Shown here piece by piece: positions 33,399-46,310 of a DNA stretch of 64,000 nucleotides (position 1 is its first letter; every line of letters begins with the position of its first letter). A model generated the notes under the pieces. It was not told the origin of the DNA. It searched no databases and was given only the letters and a program-made list of their open reading frames with translations. Source of the DNA: Anisus vortex (taxonomy: Eukaryota > Mollusca > Gastropoda > Planorbidae); the NCBI GenBank assembly GCA_949126835.1, contig OX421495.1, forward strand, positions 17,881,079 through 17,945,078, read 5' to 3'. The translations under genes were made by a program, and so were the position numbers.

Positions 33399-33668
33399 GG
33401 TAAGGTGGCCGAGCTGTAGCGCGTTCGACTGGCGTACCTAAGGCCCTGGGTTCGAATCCTGGTGAAGGCTAGGATTTTTAACCCGCGACTCGATAGTGTC
33501 CCCGTCTCTACCAAGCTCTGATGGGCCTCTGACATGTAGTTGGGGTAAAGTAAAGGAAGCTGGGCATTGTGCTGGCCACACATCTCCTAGTATGTCTTGG
33601 CCTATAAGAAACTTGTTCACGCTGCTTCACCGCCCCTATGATAAATTTTGTCCGACAGGTACTTTACT
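33399..33668 (+). mobile_element. tRNA-headed SINE, full length
   Basis: This is the best preserved copy: AAGGTGGCCGAGCTGTAGCG (box A), GGGTTCGAATCCTGGTGAAG (box B), CCAAGCTCTGATGGG, GGGGTAAAGTAAAGGAAGC, TGTGCTGGCCACAC and the end TTGTCCGACAGGTACTTTAC. The head resembles a Leu/Ser tRNA. Predicted frames on its minus strand are artefacts shared with other copies. Confidence 0.9.
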
Positions 33669-34650
33669 AGTGTAATAAAAAATATTTTTTTAGAAAAAAA
33701 GTTTTATTGTTTTTTTTGGAGTTGAAAGGAATTACCCGGCGGTGCCAAGGGAAACAATTACACAATCCTATAGCTACAGATAAATTTTCTACAGAGTACA
33801 ATGAAGATAAAGCTATAATATATAACTTAAACTCCCAATGTGAAATCGAATAACACTGATCTGCGATAATGTACTTTAACGATAATACTAATAATACGTT
33901 AATTGCCTTTCTTGATATCATTATATTTATTTTAAAAAAAAAACACAATAACTTTGTATATGTTCGTGATATTGATAGATTCATCAATACTTCTAAAAAT
34001 ACTTCAATTGCCTTTCTTGATATCATTATATTGATATGAAAAAAAAACTTTGTATATTTTCGTGAAAATGATAGATCCACTTGTGACGTCATGGGTTAAC
34101 GTGATAGTCACGCATTAATATGATTGGATGGAGAGTGGAAAACTTTTTCGCTCAACGTTTGCTAACCTTTTCTAATTTAAATTTTCTAGAGTTTTAAAAT
34201 AGTTTATGTGTTTTTATTTTTTCTTATACTCTGTTGAGTTTTATTATGTTTGTTAATTTGTTTTTGTAGCGATCACAATGTTAATTTAATATATTTATAT
34301 TAAAGTGTATACAAATAAAAGTCTATGTTTGTTTTTGACTTATAAAAAAATAATACAATTATAGCGTTGGTTTAAAAAAAACAACTAATAAAACCGAATG
34401 GACATCGAAAAAAAAAAGAGTTTAAAAATGTTACAATTATTATCAACTCTGTCCCACAGTGTAAGAACCAAAGTCCCGCCATTTAAATCACAATGGTATT
34501 GACATAATTGGTTAGTAAGGACCCAAAGTGTCTACGGTATGGATTATAGTGTCTTGATTTGAAGAGTACTTGACGTCAAAAACACGAGACTGTAGGAAAC
34601 AGTCAAATTCATTGACTAGCATTACATGTTGAGTTTGTTTCTGGTGGTAC
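33669..34650. other. AT-rich DNA with a short duplication
   Basis: GCCTTTCTTGATATCATTAT occurs near 33905 and 34011 with similar surroundings (ACTTTGTATAT, TTCGTGA), a tandem duplication of about 105 bp. Otherwise nothing was recognised. Confidence 0.5.
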
Positions 34651-34679
34651 TTGTTATGCTGGTTAACCAGAGCAAGAAA

Positions 34680-35090
34680 CAGACAGGCTCAATTACAGTC
34701 AAACTGGCAGGCACACGTGGAGAGGCAGGCTCGCGGGCAGACAGGCAGGCACATAAGCAGACAGGCGGACACACAGGTAGACAGGCGGGCGCATTGGCAG
34801 GGACGAGGGCAGACAGGCAGGCGCACTGGTAGACAGGCAGGCACGCATGAATACAGACAGGCTAACAGTGATGCACACTGGCGGATCGGCGGACTCACAG
34901 TCAGACACACAGCAGACAGACAGGCAGGCAATCTGACATGCAGACTCACAGAGAGATGTGCAGGAACACACACGAATAGTCTAATAGTCTGGCACGGAGA
35001 CTGAAAGGCTCACAGGCAGATATGCAATGAGACAAATAAATTGCAAGACAGAAAGAAAGACAAACAGACAGGCAAGCACTCAGACAGGTA
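34680..35090. repeat. Degenerate GACAGGCAGGC minisatellite
   Basis: Phrases such as CAGACAGGCAGGCACA, GGCGGGCGCA and GTAGACAGGCAGG recur at 12-16 bp intervals and fade after 34990. Overlapping frames on both strands are repeat artefacts. Confidence 0.85.
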
Positions 35091-36309
35091 AAGAAAAGAC
35101 ATTGAAAAGAAAAAGGATGCTGACAGTTGAGGAGTGATGAAAAGAAGTGATGAAAACTGAGGAGAATAATTAACGACAGAGATGGAAGAAAAACATAAGG
35201 TTTGTTGTGTTTGTGAGAAAATATAATCAGAGGGAGACATAGGCTAAGGTGAATGGATAAATAAAAGATTTAAAAATAGAGCCAGTTCATTTGTATAAGT
35301 TACAAGGTATAGTTAACACTATATCACTAGACACAGGCTGTAAGTATAAAATTGCAAAGAATAAAACAAAAAACTATAGATAGTAAATAATTAAATGATA
35401 AAGTTACGGGCTTGTTTTACAAGTTTAAATTAAAAGCTACACGATTTACTGTAATATTAATTTGGCTTTGACAACTTGACGAATAGGCTTACCCGTTAAA
35501 GTTTCAGCAGCACAGCGAAATTTTGAATCGATGTCGGTAGCCAAATTGGTAGTCATACATGTAGGCATTTTGGCAGCAATAGAAATTGAAAGTTTCGTTG
35601 CTGATAAGATGCTGTGGTCTTAAGTATATATTTATAATAAAAAAACGAAATAGAGTGCTCATAGCAATGTTCATCATTTTAATGTTCGAACTCAAAGATT
35701 GTCTTGAAATTCAGAAAAAGGTTAACGATTCTGGCTGACCTAGCAGGAAACAATCCACACACTGAGCTGGCTAAAATGTTAATAGCATGGCTATAAGCAC
35801 TATACAGGTGATCACCATTATATAGTGCTCTCATATTAACTCTTGAGCTCTAAGTCCGGACTCAACGATGGCATGCAAATAAGAGAAAATACTTTCTAAA
35901 CTGGCACGATGTCATCCTCTATTCTATATAGTTGTTTTAGAAATCAGTTAGGTGTAGGTTCAATCAACTGGGAACAGTGTACCAAGTATCAATTCTATGA
36001 TTTCGATAAGGGTTTAAATGGGGACGAAATACAAATGTGTCAAGAAAACCGTTCAAGGTGGAATAGTGGGAAGTCATGTATTCGTGATGGACCACAGGCT
36101 CCTGAAGAATCCATCGTTCACCAGTCTCCTTGGCTAGGCATACACGTGAGGCATACACGTTAGGCGGCACAATGCCTAGACGACTTTTACTTTCATCCAA
36201 CAAATGCAATGCTAGGTCAAGGCCAATGTCAAAGGTCAAAGTCACCCATGACCTAGTAAAGATTTACGAGTCTATATCTACTCGATGAAAACTTATATTA
36301 CTTTATAGT
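35091..36309. other. Intergenic DNA, no gene recognised
   Basis: The region around 36085-36190 (CGTTCACCAGTCTCC, GGCATACACG twice) may be a heavily decayed minus-strand SINE, but the match is too weak to call. Confidence 0.35.
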
Positions 36310-36415
36310 AAGGCCAGCACAATGCCCAGCCGCCTTTACTTTACCCTAACTGAAGTGTAAGATACCCATCAGAGCTGGAAAAACTCAGGGACACCCTCCA
36401 GACCAGGGACTTGCA
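36310..36415 (-). mobile_element. tRNA-headed SINE, partial
   Basis: Only the body is present: GGCCAGCACAATGCCCAGCC, CCTTTACTTTACCCTAACT, CCCATCAGAGCTGG and GGGACACCCTCCAGA, as on the minus strand of full copies. The tRNA head is missing. Confidence 0.75.
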
Positions 36416-36855
36416 ACCTTAACTTAGGCTGCTTCAAACCAATTTATTTTGCCATTAAGCCTTGACCTCCTCACCTATTTGAACTTAAATTACAATTTAA
36501 ACCAGTAATAAAAAAAGGGAATAATAAAAACTTGATTTGAAAATCCCATTGCAAAACCTTGACCTAAATATATATATATTTAAACTTCACTTGCATTGAA
36601 ATCACACCAGTAATCAAAGCGGAATAAAACTGGAATAATAAAAAAACAGAAATGATGAAGAATAAGCAAGAAAAAAAAGCCCCTGTCCCATAAATAGACC
36701 AATCAACAAGGAATAAATTCTATATGCTGCATAAGTTTCCTTTCCGTCTCCCTTATTCAATCTAATTGGGTATCTCGCAAACTTTCCTTTATCTCTGATC
36801 TAAAGCCAAAGACTTATTCCTTTTATCCTGTGGCGCGGAACCTTTCTCCACATCT
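36416..36855. other. AT-rich intergenic DNA
   Basis: Nothing recognised. Confidence 0.4.
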
Positions 36856-36859
36856 TCAA

Positions 36860-37345
36860 CTTCTCTCTACCTCCCTCTGTCGCTGTCTTTGTCTCTGTCT
36901 CTCTCTCTCTCTCTTTCTATCTCTATCACTCTTTCTGTCTCCCTCTGTATCTCTCTGTCGCTCTGTCTCTCTCTTTATCTCTCTGTATCTGTCTGTCTCT
37001 CCTGTCTCTATCTGTTTATGTATCTCTATGTATCTCTATGTCTCTCTTTCTATCTTTCTGTCTCTCTCTTTCTCTGTTTCTTTATGTCTCTCTCTCTGTT
37101 TCTCTCTGACTTTCTCTTTATGTCTCTCTGTCTCTCCCTGTCTCTCTCTATGTATATCTTTATGTGTCTCTCTCTCTCTCTGTCCACCTTTGTCTCTCTC
37201 TGACTCTCCCTGTCTCTCTGACTCTCTCTATCTCTGTCTATCTGTGTCTCACTCTCTTTCTGTCTTTCTCTCTTTCCGCCTCTCTCTCTGTATCTCTGTG
37301 TCTCTATCTGTTCCTCTCCCTCTCTCTGTCTCTTCCTGTTCAAAT
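36860..37345. repeat. Pyrimidine-rich (TCTC/TCTG/TCTA) low-complexity tract
   Basis: Nearly 0.5 kb of CTCT, TCTGTCTC and TCTATC variants. The long frames on both strands (188 codons forward) encode only S/L/C or R/E repeats and are not genes. Confidence 0.95.
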
Positions 37346-37709
37346 TTTAGGCTATGCCTGAGACTAAAATCAATAATGTTATATTTTAAACTGTAAATTT
37401 AATTATTCTTTTTAAAATAGCTAACGTAATACAATTACAATTTGTTTACCTATTTAAAATAATTGAACATAATTCAGTGAACGATTTTAGAAAGTAAAGC
37501 GAATTAATCCTGGCTTTATATAAATCTATGACGCAAAACTGGAAATACAAAATATCATTGAAAACTACATCAGGAACAATACTGATTATACACAACACAT
37601 TAATCAAATAATATTGTATCGATCAACATTACGGCTTGTATGGATACAATTCTATTCAAAACTAACGTATGTGGTAATTTAAAGAAAACAAAATGCAACG
37701 TACTTGGAT
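37346..37709. other. AT-rich intergenic DNA
   Basis: Nothing recognised. Confidence 0.4.
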
Positions 37710-38136
37710 CAGTGGTTCCCAACCTTCCTAATATCGCGACCCCTTAATAAGCTTCTAACGTTGTAGCGACCCCCCCCCCCCCTCACCCAGCCCAAAAATA
37801 ATTATCTTCGTCGCTACCTTATAATTGTAATTTGCTACTGTTATAAATTGTAATGTAAATATCTGACATGTAGAATGCATTTCCATTGTTAAAAATTAGG
37901 CCTAAAGCTTTGTGATTAAACACACGTGTTAACGTTAGAATAAAGCAGCTGTGTTGAATACTTAAGATGTGAAATTCATTCTTATTACGTAGTATAATAA
38001 TCTACAGTCTCGTTTACTAAGACCGGCTAAAATAGGTCAATGTGTTTTACGATAGTCTTAGATATTCTTAGGTGACCCCCTCGAAATGGTCGTTCGACCC
38101 CCAAAACAGTCGCGACCCACAGCTTGGGACCCGCTG
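37710..38136. mobile_element. hAT-like nonautonomous element, decayed
   Basis: The left end CAGTGGTTCCCAACC and the right end CTTGGGACCCGCTG form a hAT-type inverted repeat with about three mismatches. Subterminal GCGACCCC and GTCGCGACCC phrases are mirrored. The flanking 8-mers ACTTGGAT and ACTTAAAA match at five of eight positions, consistent with an eroded 8 bp duplication. There is no transposase frame. Confidence 0.65.
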
Positions 38137-39385
38137 ACTTAAAAAATAAATAATACACGAGGAATTAATCACTAGTATCGCAAATGTTGATGAAGTCAGG
38201 CAAACCAGTTAAATCCTTAATTAAAATTCAAGGCTAAAACATCTAAATTGTGTATAGTGTATAGATAAAGACAACAAGAATGGACAAGTTATTTCAAGGA
38301 AGCGAACTATTTACAAGTCAAATCCAATAAAGTCTTGAAGAAAAAGTACATACTTGTTTTTTCTGGTGTTTTTTTTTTTTCTCTATCGTCTGGGAGGAGA
38401 TAACAAGCTTATGCTAATAGCGGGACTGAACATATGAGACAGTCGCTGATCTCTGGGTATTGTCTGGAAGTCACCATAAATTTAAATCCCAGACATTCAG
38501 GACTGACGTAGAATTGCTGGATTTTACCCCTGCCATGTTTTTTTTTTTTTTACATTTGTTTTGATTGTGATTTTTAATGCCAAAGTCATGTTTTGAGTTT
38601 AAAGTGAGTTTTTTGGTATAGATAGGACTCCTTTCAATAGCCATAGTGTGTGTGTATAACAAGTATGTCATTTAGGACACTTATCGTAAAGAAATTTTAA
38701 GTGATTAGCATATTTATTGTATGGGAATAAAGAAAACACATTATATACATTGGAGGTCAATGCATTGATAGAATATTCTTAACCGTCATGAATTACACCC
38801 ACTGATCTATAAAAGAATGGATATTAAGTTAGTATCCATTCTTTTTCATACACCATTAGTAAACATTTCAAAATTTAGAAACTATTTCAGAAAGAAAGTT
38901 AAAATGGCACACACAGCAATGACAGACAAAGCAATCAATTCTAATTTAGAAAATAACAAAGTCAACTAATAAACTTCTCAGAAAGATATCGAGATTCAAG
39001 ATTACGTTTGTTATTCCATAAGGAAATGATTAATTCATATTCTGTTGTTGTTGTTTTTTGTTCCCGAGTACAAAATTTGTGAGTAGAATGTGTTGATTGA
39101 AATAGCCAGGATAATCAGCAGCTTAACACCTTGGATAACTTTTATCACAATTGTAAGAATTCACTCAGACAGCAATGAATGGATCACGTATGGGCGTAAG
39201 ACTCAGTAATCTTCTGTGTAAAGGAGCTTCAGTTAATTAATATATAAGAGATTCTGGAAATTTAGTTTGTTTCTCTGGCGCTATCCAGGGTAGTCTTGTA
39301 GAACATTTCCAGCAAAAATTTTCAAATTCTGAGTAGATTTTAAAGAATAGTTTCAGTAGTCTTTCAGCATATTGCCAGGAGACTA
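38137..39385. other. Intergenic DNA with a collapsed MITE scrap
   Basis: At 38799-38851 CACTGATCTATAAAAGAATG is followed after a few bases by the inverted ATCCATTCTTTTTC. This is related to the MITE at 21823-22108 but lacks its interior. Nothing else was recognised. Confidence 0.45.
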
Positions 39386-39389
39386 TTCG

Positions 39390-39540
39390 CACATTAGCAG
39401 CGAACAAGTAAGCACGTATAGCACATTAGCAGCGAACATGTAAGCACGTATAGCACATTTGCAGCGAACATGTAAGCAGGAATAGCACATTTGCAGCGAA
39501 CATGTAAGCACGTATAGCACTATAACAACGAAAATGTCAG
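39390..39540. repeat. 32 bp tandem repeat, 4-5 copies
   Basis: The unit has CACATTAGCAGCGAAC (or CACATTTGCAGCGAAC) and ATGTAAGCACGTATAG. Confidence 0.9.
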
Positions 39541-39699
39541 CACGTATTCAGCAAACGTCTTCTTCTATCAACAAGTCTGAAAGGCTGTTTACCCTCTTGC
39601 AGTCAATACCATACAAATATATTTATATGTTGTTTATACATTTTTTCTGTATTGCTCTAAATTCTAAAGTGTTGTGGTAATGGTTTGAAAAGGGGGGGG

Positions 39700-39955
39700 G
39701 GGAATGGTGCGTCTGAGGCCGGCTAGCTTGAGGCATTCAAGTAGGAAGCGATCCTGGTGAAGACGGGAATTTTTATTCCTGGGACACGAAGGTGTTTCTG
39801 AGTCTACCCAGCTCTGATGGGTACCTGACATTAGTTGGGGGTTAAAATAAAGGCGGCTAAGCATTAAGCTGGCCAAAAATCCACTAGTATGCCGTGGCCT
39901 GTGAGAAACTGGTGAACTGGTCCTATGATAACTTTGGTCCGACGGGTACTGTACT
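39700..39955 (+). mobile_element. tRNA-headed SINE, decayed head
   Basis: The body and end are clear: CCCAGCTCTGATGGGTACC, AAATAAAGGCGGC, AGTATGCCGTGGCC and TTTGGTCCGACGGGTACTG. Box B is reduced to GATCCTGGTGAAG. Confidence 0.8.
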
Positions 39956-41955
39956 ATACTAGTTGGAAAAAGAATGGGGTTTCGGTAATGGGATGAAGCA
40001 ATATATATAAAACAAGAGTTCCTTGTTGTATGTGCAAAATAACGTACAAAAGTTTAGGAAAGTTTTTATATATATATATATATATTTTCTTTAAATATTA
40101 TGCAACCCAAAAGGAACCTACTCCATCTCCTTGGGATTCGGCCCTAAATTTCAGTCTTGCTAACGTAGAGATCAATCCGACTATGATTTTATGTCTTCCT
40201 TGGAAACTTTGTAAGAATAAAAACAATCCCATCATTCCCAGCAAACCTATTCAAAGTGTATCAGTGGTTGTTACAGAATTTTTGCCAGTCTTATGCAAGA
40301 CATCGTATAGATCGTATCATAAAGATCGTCTTGTACAGCACGAATAACAGCATAATGACTTTTGGCAACAACAAAATAAAAAACAACAACAATCAGTTAT
40401 ACATAACCGCACATTTAGATGATAAATATCCGCTATCTCCCCTCCTCCCGACCACGCTGAATCAAATACAACAAACATAAAACCTACAAATTGTGTGTAA
40501 AGATCTTCGACTTGTTATGACGACTGAGAATAATAATTTATTATTTGTTTTGACTTGATACAATTGATACATTTTGTTTTGTATTTTTTTGTTGCTATTT
40601 CTTACACAGCATGACGGGAGACAAGAGCAAGTCTTGAATGGTCGACAATTTCTGCATTTCTTTGAGTGAAGGATCCGGCGGTTCTTGTCACTTATGATTA
40701 TCTTGTCGAAGGAAGAGGTTTGTTTTTGTTTTTCATTTCTACATTTGGTTGTATGGATGTTAACGTCAATTGAATTCAGACTGAAGTTACACTGGATAAT
40801 ACATTCAGTAATATCAACGAGCTTCGAGAGTTTCACCCCCCCTCCCCCCCCCCCTCTAGTTGTTTGTTGTTTTTTAGTGGGGCACACGTATGCCAATTAA
40901 ACATTTGGTATTTTGATTACAAGTCAAGTTCAGATTTGAACTCACTAATTGCAGTCACGCTCAACACTTTCTTCCCTGAAAAAATAAATCAAATGTCTCA
41001 GCGCCTGGAGCTCATTAAAAATGATTCACTTATCACCCCCCCCCCCCCCCCCCCCACCACAAACAAACATACAAACACACTACCCATATTTTGAAATGTC
41101 TTTAATTAACCAATGATCTCTTCAAGGAGTCAGAATTGATGAACCAATCATTGACTCCATAATTTATGACTTGTGAAAGCTACTTATATTTTTATACAGT
41201 GGTGTTTTGATTGAATGTTAAGTAGAAAAATTGCTTGTTGATTTCGTACCATCGCAGTTTTATTCATTCAGACCTTTACTTTTACTTAACGGGGAGATGC
41301 GATTTAGTGTGAGAGCGTTGGACTACCAACCAATAGGTCTCAGGCGTAAGGTAGCCATAGGATCTAGCTAATACTATTATACTCCTAATTAATTATTACA
41401 TTTGTATGTCGTTTTCAATTAAAATTTAATAGGAGAATTTCACTTCTTTTCACACATCATTCAAGTCTAAATGAGAAATAATAATACATATCGCTAATCC
41501 ACAGAATTACAAAAATCCTTTACTATAACAAGCATTGTTTTCTAACAAAACATTATGTTCTCAAACAGATAATTAGATCTAATTATTTCCAGGATGAACA
41601 AAAAATTAACCAATCGACATGAAATTTAGCAAACATAAGCATAATCAATCAATACACAAGTTGTTAAAGTTTGAAATGTTTTAAGCAACATTTTAATTTT
41701 AAACAATTTAATCTTTAGAGTACATTTTGCTTGATTTATTCAAAAAGCTGGATAAAAAACAAATTTCTACAAATAATTTTAGCTTGAAAATTTCACAGCT
41801 ATAAGTTAAGGCAATTCAACATTACAAATCAATAAAAATCTATAAAACGACCTTGGACCCTTTTTCACTTTTTTCGTTTTTGTTTTTTTTTGGGCATATT
41901 TTGAAAAATCAGTATTACCGACTTTCGTACCGGTCAGTGGGGTAAGCATCACAAA
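39956..41955. other. Intergenic DNA with homopolymer C runs
   Basis: Contains an AT run near 40069-40085 and C-runs near 40836-40853 and 41036-41055. A tRNA-like scrap near 41290-41345 is too weak to call. No gene motifs were recognised. Confidence 0.4.
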
Positions 41956-41961
41956 TATTCT

Positions 41962-42412
41962 GTTCTCTAACAACAATTCTGTTCTCTAACAACAATTCTG
42001 TTCTCTAACAACAATTCTGTTCTCTAACAACAATTCTGTTCTCTAACAACAATTCTGTTCTCTAACAACAATTCTGTTCTCTAACAACAATTCTGTTCTC
42101 TAACAACGATTCTGTTCTCTAACAACAATTATGTTCTCTAACAACAATTCTGTTCTCTAACGACAATTCTGTTCTCTAACAACAATTCTGTTCTCTAACA
42201 ACAATTCTGTTCTCTAGCAACAATTCTGTTCTCTAACAACAATTCTGTTCTCTAACAACAATTCTGTTCTCTAACAACAATTCTGTTCTCTAACAACAAT
42301 TCTGTTCTCTAACAACAATTCTGTTCTCTAACAACAATTCTGTTCTCTAACAACAATTCTGTTCTCTAACAACAATTCTGTTCTCTAACAACAATTCTGT
42401 TCTCCAACATAC
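41962..42412. repeat. 19 bp minisatellite, about 24 copies
   Basis: Unit CAACAATTCTGTTCTCTAA, almost perfect, with isolated substitutions (CAACGATT, AATTATG, AACGAC, TAGCAAC). Confidence 0.98.
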
Positions 42413-44475
42413 TACTTGTGTTTCTTAAGATCATCTGACAAATTGTTAGTTTTTAAAGGCAATCTTATAAAGAAAATACAAGAAATCACAAAATAATTAA
42501 ATATTTAGAAATCAAAATCAAAATCATAAAATTTTTTAGAAAATTGACAAACCAATCAGATCTTTTAAATCCGCACAGCATTGTGCATACTCTCTGTCCC
42601 ATTCCCCCTTGCTTTCACTCAGCTCGAAATCATGTATTTGGCGTTTAAAAAAAAAACAGGCTTTAATTCGCTGGTTTGTCTTCACTTCTTTCATTTATTT
42701 TTGAATTTACTGTGCCCTCTATCATGTTGGATTAGTGTCGTGGGTTTACTGGGTACATTTCGGCTAAATGGCTCTCATCATCCTTAAAGGAATATGTTTG
42801 TAATATGCTTTGCCGGAACCTGGTTTTCTGATCTTTTCAGAAGCAGGTAACCAGTTGTAGATCCTTTTCTGAAAACATTTCAATATAAAAAAAACTCAAT
42901 ATTAAAACAATTTCGAAAAAAATTGCATATAATTATTAATATTTTGATATTGTTTTAATGTAGCCTAATTAGCTTTCTTTTTTTCTGTCTTCTCAAGCTC
43001 ACGATCGTAAAAAAACACAAAATGTCCAAACTTTCACCGTTTAATATATTTTTCGCTAAATTAAATTATAATAAGCTGGATGATTTTACATTCTAACAGT
43101 GAAAACTTTTCTTTTTTCTTGTTAAGATAGCTAGATATTTGAAACTAGATATAATGATTTTACGTCAACCGTATTAAAAAAAAAAAAAAAGCTTTAATGA
43201 GTTTCCTTATATTTTTTTTCGCATTCTATTTCAAATTCAAAACTTTTATCAATAAACTTTCAAATTTTATATTCATTGTCGAAATTGTAATTTACAGATC
43301 AACTTTTATTGTTGTGTTGTTTTATTTTCTTTTAAAAGCTATTGAAATAATTCGAATTTTCTAATTGAAGCAGTTTTGGGGTTTGTTCAGAAAAATTCAT
43401 GGCTTCTGTTCTTGAAAAATTCATGGTTATCTGGGTCTACGGTTACAATTCCCGGTTATGCACATTTGCAAGCCTTTTCAAGCCGTTGTTTCTTTTTATA
43501 CATCTTGTTTCGACCACAATCCCCTTGTGGTCAGAGCCGTGTAAATGTTGTTGATAATTCTCGTTAGTCCTAGGGTAGACTTTGGTTAATATTATTTATA
43601 TTTCAGTATTACACGAACTCTCCTTATTGTCCTGGGCACAAACTCAGGATTTGCGTTCTAACAGTTCATTTCCTTGATGTTGTAGATGTAAATAAATATA
43701 TTATCGAATTGTAAACAATGAAACAACAATAGAATAGTAACTTGACGAGGAAGCTTCAGTATAAATGTTGTTGATAATTTAATTCAGATGATAAAGTATA
43801 TACAATAAATGTAGTATTTACAACAATAATAAAATAGTGCCAACACAAGCGTCCATAACAAGCTCAAAGAAAAGTATCTACAAAACTAACTGCCTTTAAA
43901 GACAACGCGAATCATTAAATACTCGCGGAGAAGAGCGGGGAACAGACCTATTACTAGGAGGGGTGAAAATAATGGTATCATTACAAAATTCATAATAAAA
44001 AATGATATTTTCAACATAAGCTCCTCTGTACGAGAAATAATAAACTATTCCTAGCCATTCCGAGAATATGAGGTCGGCACAAGAGTGGATTCTTAGAACA
44101 GTGTAGGCTTTAGTACCTCCCACAAAACTTGCATTGAGAGAGAGCAGGGCGTTATTAATACATGACAATAATATTACACACATTTATATTTAATATTGTA
44201 TCCAAATACAACTTGTACAGCCCAGCATAAACATTTGTTGACAATCAGCGCCATTTTGTATGCAACGTGTTTGTTTAGAATGTTAGTAATTTTGTTTTAG
44301 AAACTACTACCAGCATGTGAAACAGAAACATTCGTTAAGCCCCAGGCTAAGGCTTAGCCCGCAGACTAAGGGTCGCCCCCTCTATCCCCGGGCCATTAAA
44401 AACCAGACTTAGGTAATATTATTACAATTTTATGTAAATATGTTATCGTGTTTAAACGTATAGAAATTTTTTTAA
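42413..44475. other. AT-rich intergenic DNA, nothing recognised
   Basis: An A-run lies near 43175-43189. The frames at 42581-42787, 43376-43567 and 43896-44183 show no known motif. Confidence 0.4.
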
Positions 44476-44925
44476 AGACCAAGTGAAGAGGTTTTTCTCA
44501 AATGAACGAGATTTGGGATAGCCTCATACGCAGGTGACGTTTGAGAAAGGAAGTAAATAAACAAAACTCGACGCTATAAATCTATATTTAACCATTTTGT
44601 TAAAAATAAGAACCGGGAAAAGATTCAAAACATGTGGCGACAGATTCAAAACACGTGACAATATTCATTTTTCCTAGTGGGAATCCTTTCTCTTACGTCA
44701 CTTTCCTATGTTGCCGGAAATAAAAACATCTCAAATGGCTACGAGATTTGGATTTTTCCTCCGAAAATCACACACATTTTAGTGCAAATATTGAACTAAT
44801 TACTCACAATGTATCTTTAATATCTTGTATAAATGATTTGTATTAACATTCAGATGCTGAATACACTATTTAATATTAAAATGAAATGTTAACTCAATTT
44901 TGATAAAAAGCTCTTCACTTGGTCT
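44476..44925. mobile_element. 450 bp MITE, Harbinger-like
   Basis: AGACCAAGTGAAGAG at the left and CTCTTCACTTGGTCT at the right are perfect inverse copies, extended by TTTTT/AAAAA after one mismatch. TAA flanks both ends (44473-44475, 44926-44928). TAA duplications fit PIF/Harbinger, but the superfamily is an inference. There is no coding frame. Confidence 0.75.
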
Positions 44926-46310
44926 TAAAGTTTTGTTGAACTGTGTTGTGTATAGCAAAATTAACACTCTACTTACCTGTCACAAATTCCGTCACAAAAC
45001 TCCTTATCAACCGTTACTGCTTAATGTCACTTTTGAACAAACTCATTTTTATAAAAATCAAATTTAAAATAAACAACTACTATTTTTGGTTTTCTTTCGC
45101 AGTACTTACTTAATGCCAATATAAAAAAACACTTTGTGAAATAATATTTTTAAACAAATGTTTCATAATAATTCCAAAAATAGTTAGTCTAGATCTATAT
45201 TCCATTTTACTGAAAACTATCCTCCTGCCATGTGTGCAACAGGAGTTCCACGGAGATGCGCTATTGTCTTTTCAGACGGAAGGATGACTACATCATCCTC
45301 TCAAATTTTAATAAGACGTGGTGAAACAATGTGGACATCGAAAATAATACTGGAGTTTAAATTTTACTTTTTTAAGGCTGAAATCCCAAATCCTAAAGTC
45401 AGTAATACGACAATGTAAGTCTGGGATTTAAACAGTTTAAACTGTCAGTTTTGAGTTTTATATCATTAGACATGTTTATATGGACATTAATGAATAATGA
45501 AATCAAATAGTATCTTGTGTACAGTATCGAGTCTTATAAATACATACATAATTGTATTTATAAATAATTTATACGTTGGAACGCAGCTTATATTATTATG
45601 GAGAAAAATTAAACAGCCAATGAAAACCAAGTTCTCGTATACATTCTTTATTTGTATTTTTATTGTACATTAGCCTTAGGAAAAGTTTGCTTTTGTGTTA
45701 CCAATACAAAATTCTTTAAAAAAATACAGAAATCGGCAAAAGTGGAGCTAATATATACAGGGCCTACATTTTTAATGATATAAAAAATATTTAGAATGTG
45801 CCTTCGGGTACTTTCTAAAATTATTTACCATTGTGCACCAAAAAAGGTAAAGAAATAAAGTCAGTTAAAAAAAAAAGCAATTTTTGTGAATTGTAATTGG
45901 GACATTTTATAGAATGTGTCGCCCGGGGGGTAACGTCTATGAGCGAAGTTTCAGATCGATATGATGACGGAAAGTGGTTCAATTAGTATTCCGAAAGTCG
46001 GGTCAGTCGGTCGCTAGCCAGCCAGATAGTTCTTCGAAGTTAATATAACGAATTTATCTAGGAATAAAAAAAAAAATGTCATAATCGTAATTGATGTATG
46101 GTAATAGCTGCAGCTGTATGCATGAATTTAAAGACACATTATTTGACAAAAGCCAAAATTCGGTCATAATAAACAGTATTTGAACGTCAATGCTATTTTG
46201 ATAATAAAACTATGAAGGTATTTATGCTAAGTGCAGACTTAGTCTTGAAAAAAAATGATTCTTATAGGTTGAGTTTAAAGCCAGACATTTAAATTGTTTT
46301 TTTCGGCTAT
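44926..46310. other. AT-rich intergenic DNA
   Basis: The stretch 45890-46035 (GTTTCAGATCGATATGATGA, repeated GGTC(A/G)G phrases) resembles the style of the dispersed repeat at 32770 but no solid alignment is visible. The frame at 45230-45418 is unrecognised. Confidence 0.35.

Noticed and set aside
33386..33620. Small proteins containing ASFTLPQL and HQDSNPG
   Set aside because: Antisense readings of the SINE; similar frames recur at other SINE copies (46275-46508, 51363-51560, 53071-53274).
34626..35004. Proteins of 68-117 residues on both strands
   Set aside because: Products of the GACAGGCAGGC minisatellite.
35909..36245. Small gene or SINE at 36 kb
   Set aside because: No recognised protein motif, and similarity to the SINE minus strand is too weak to support a call.
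36830..37396. 188-residue S/L-rich protein and R/E-rich reverse-strand protein
   Set aside because: Encoded entirely by TCTC/TCTG low-complexity DNA with no flanking coding sequence.
41290..41345. Degenerate tRNA or SINE head
   Set aside because: Some box A resemblance (TTAGTGTGAGAGCGTTGG) but no acceptable box B or family body.
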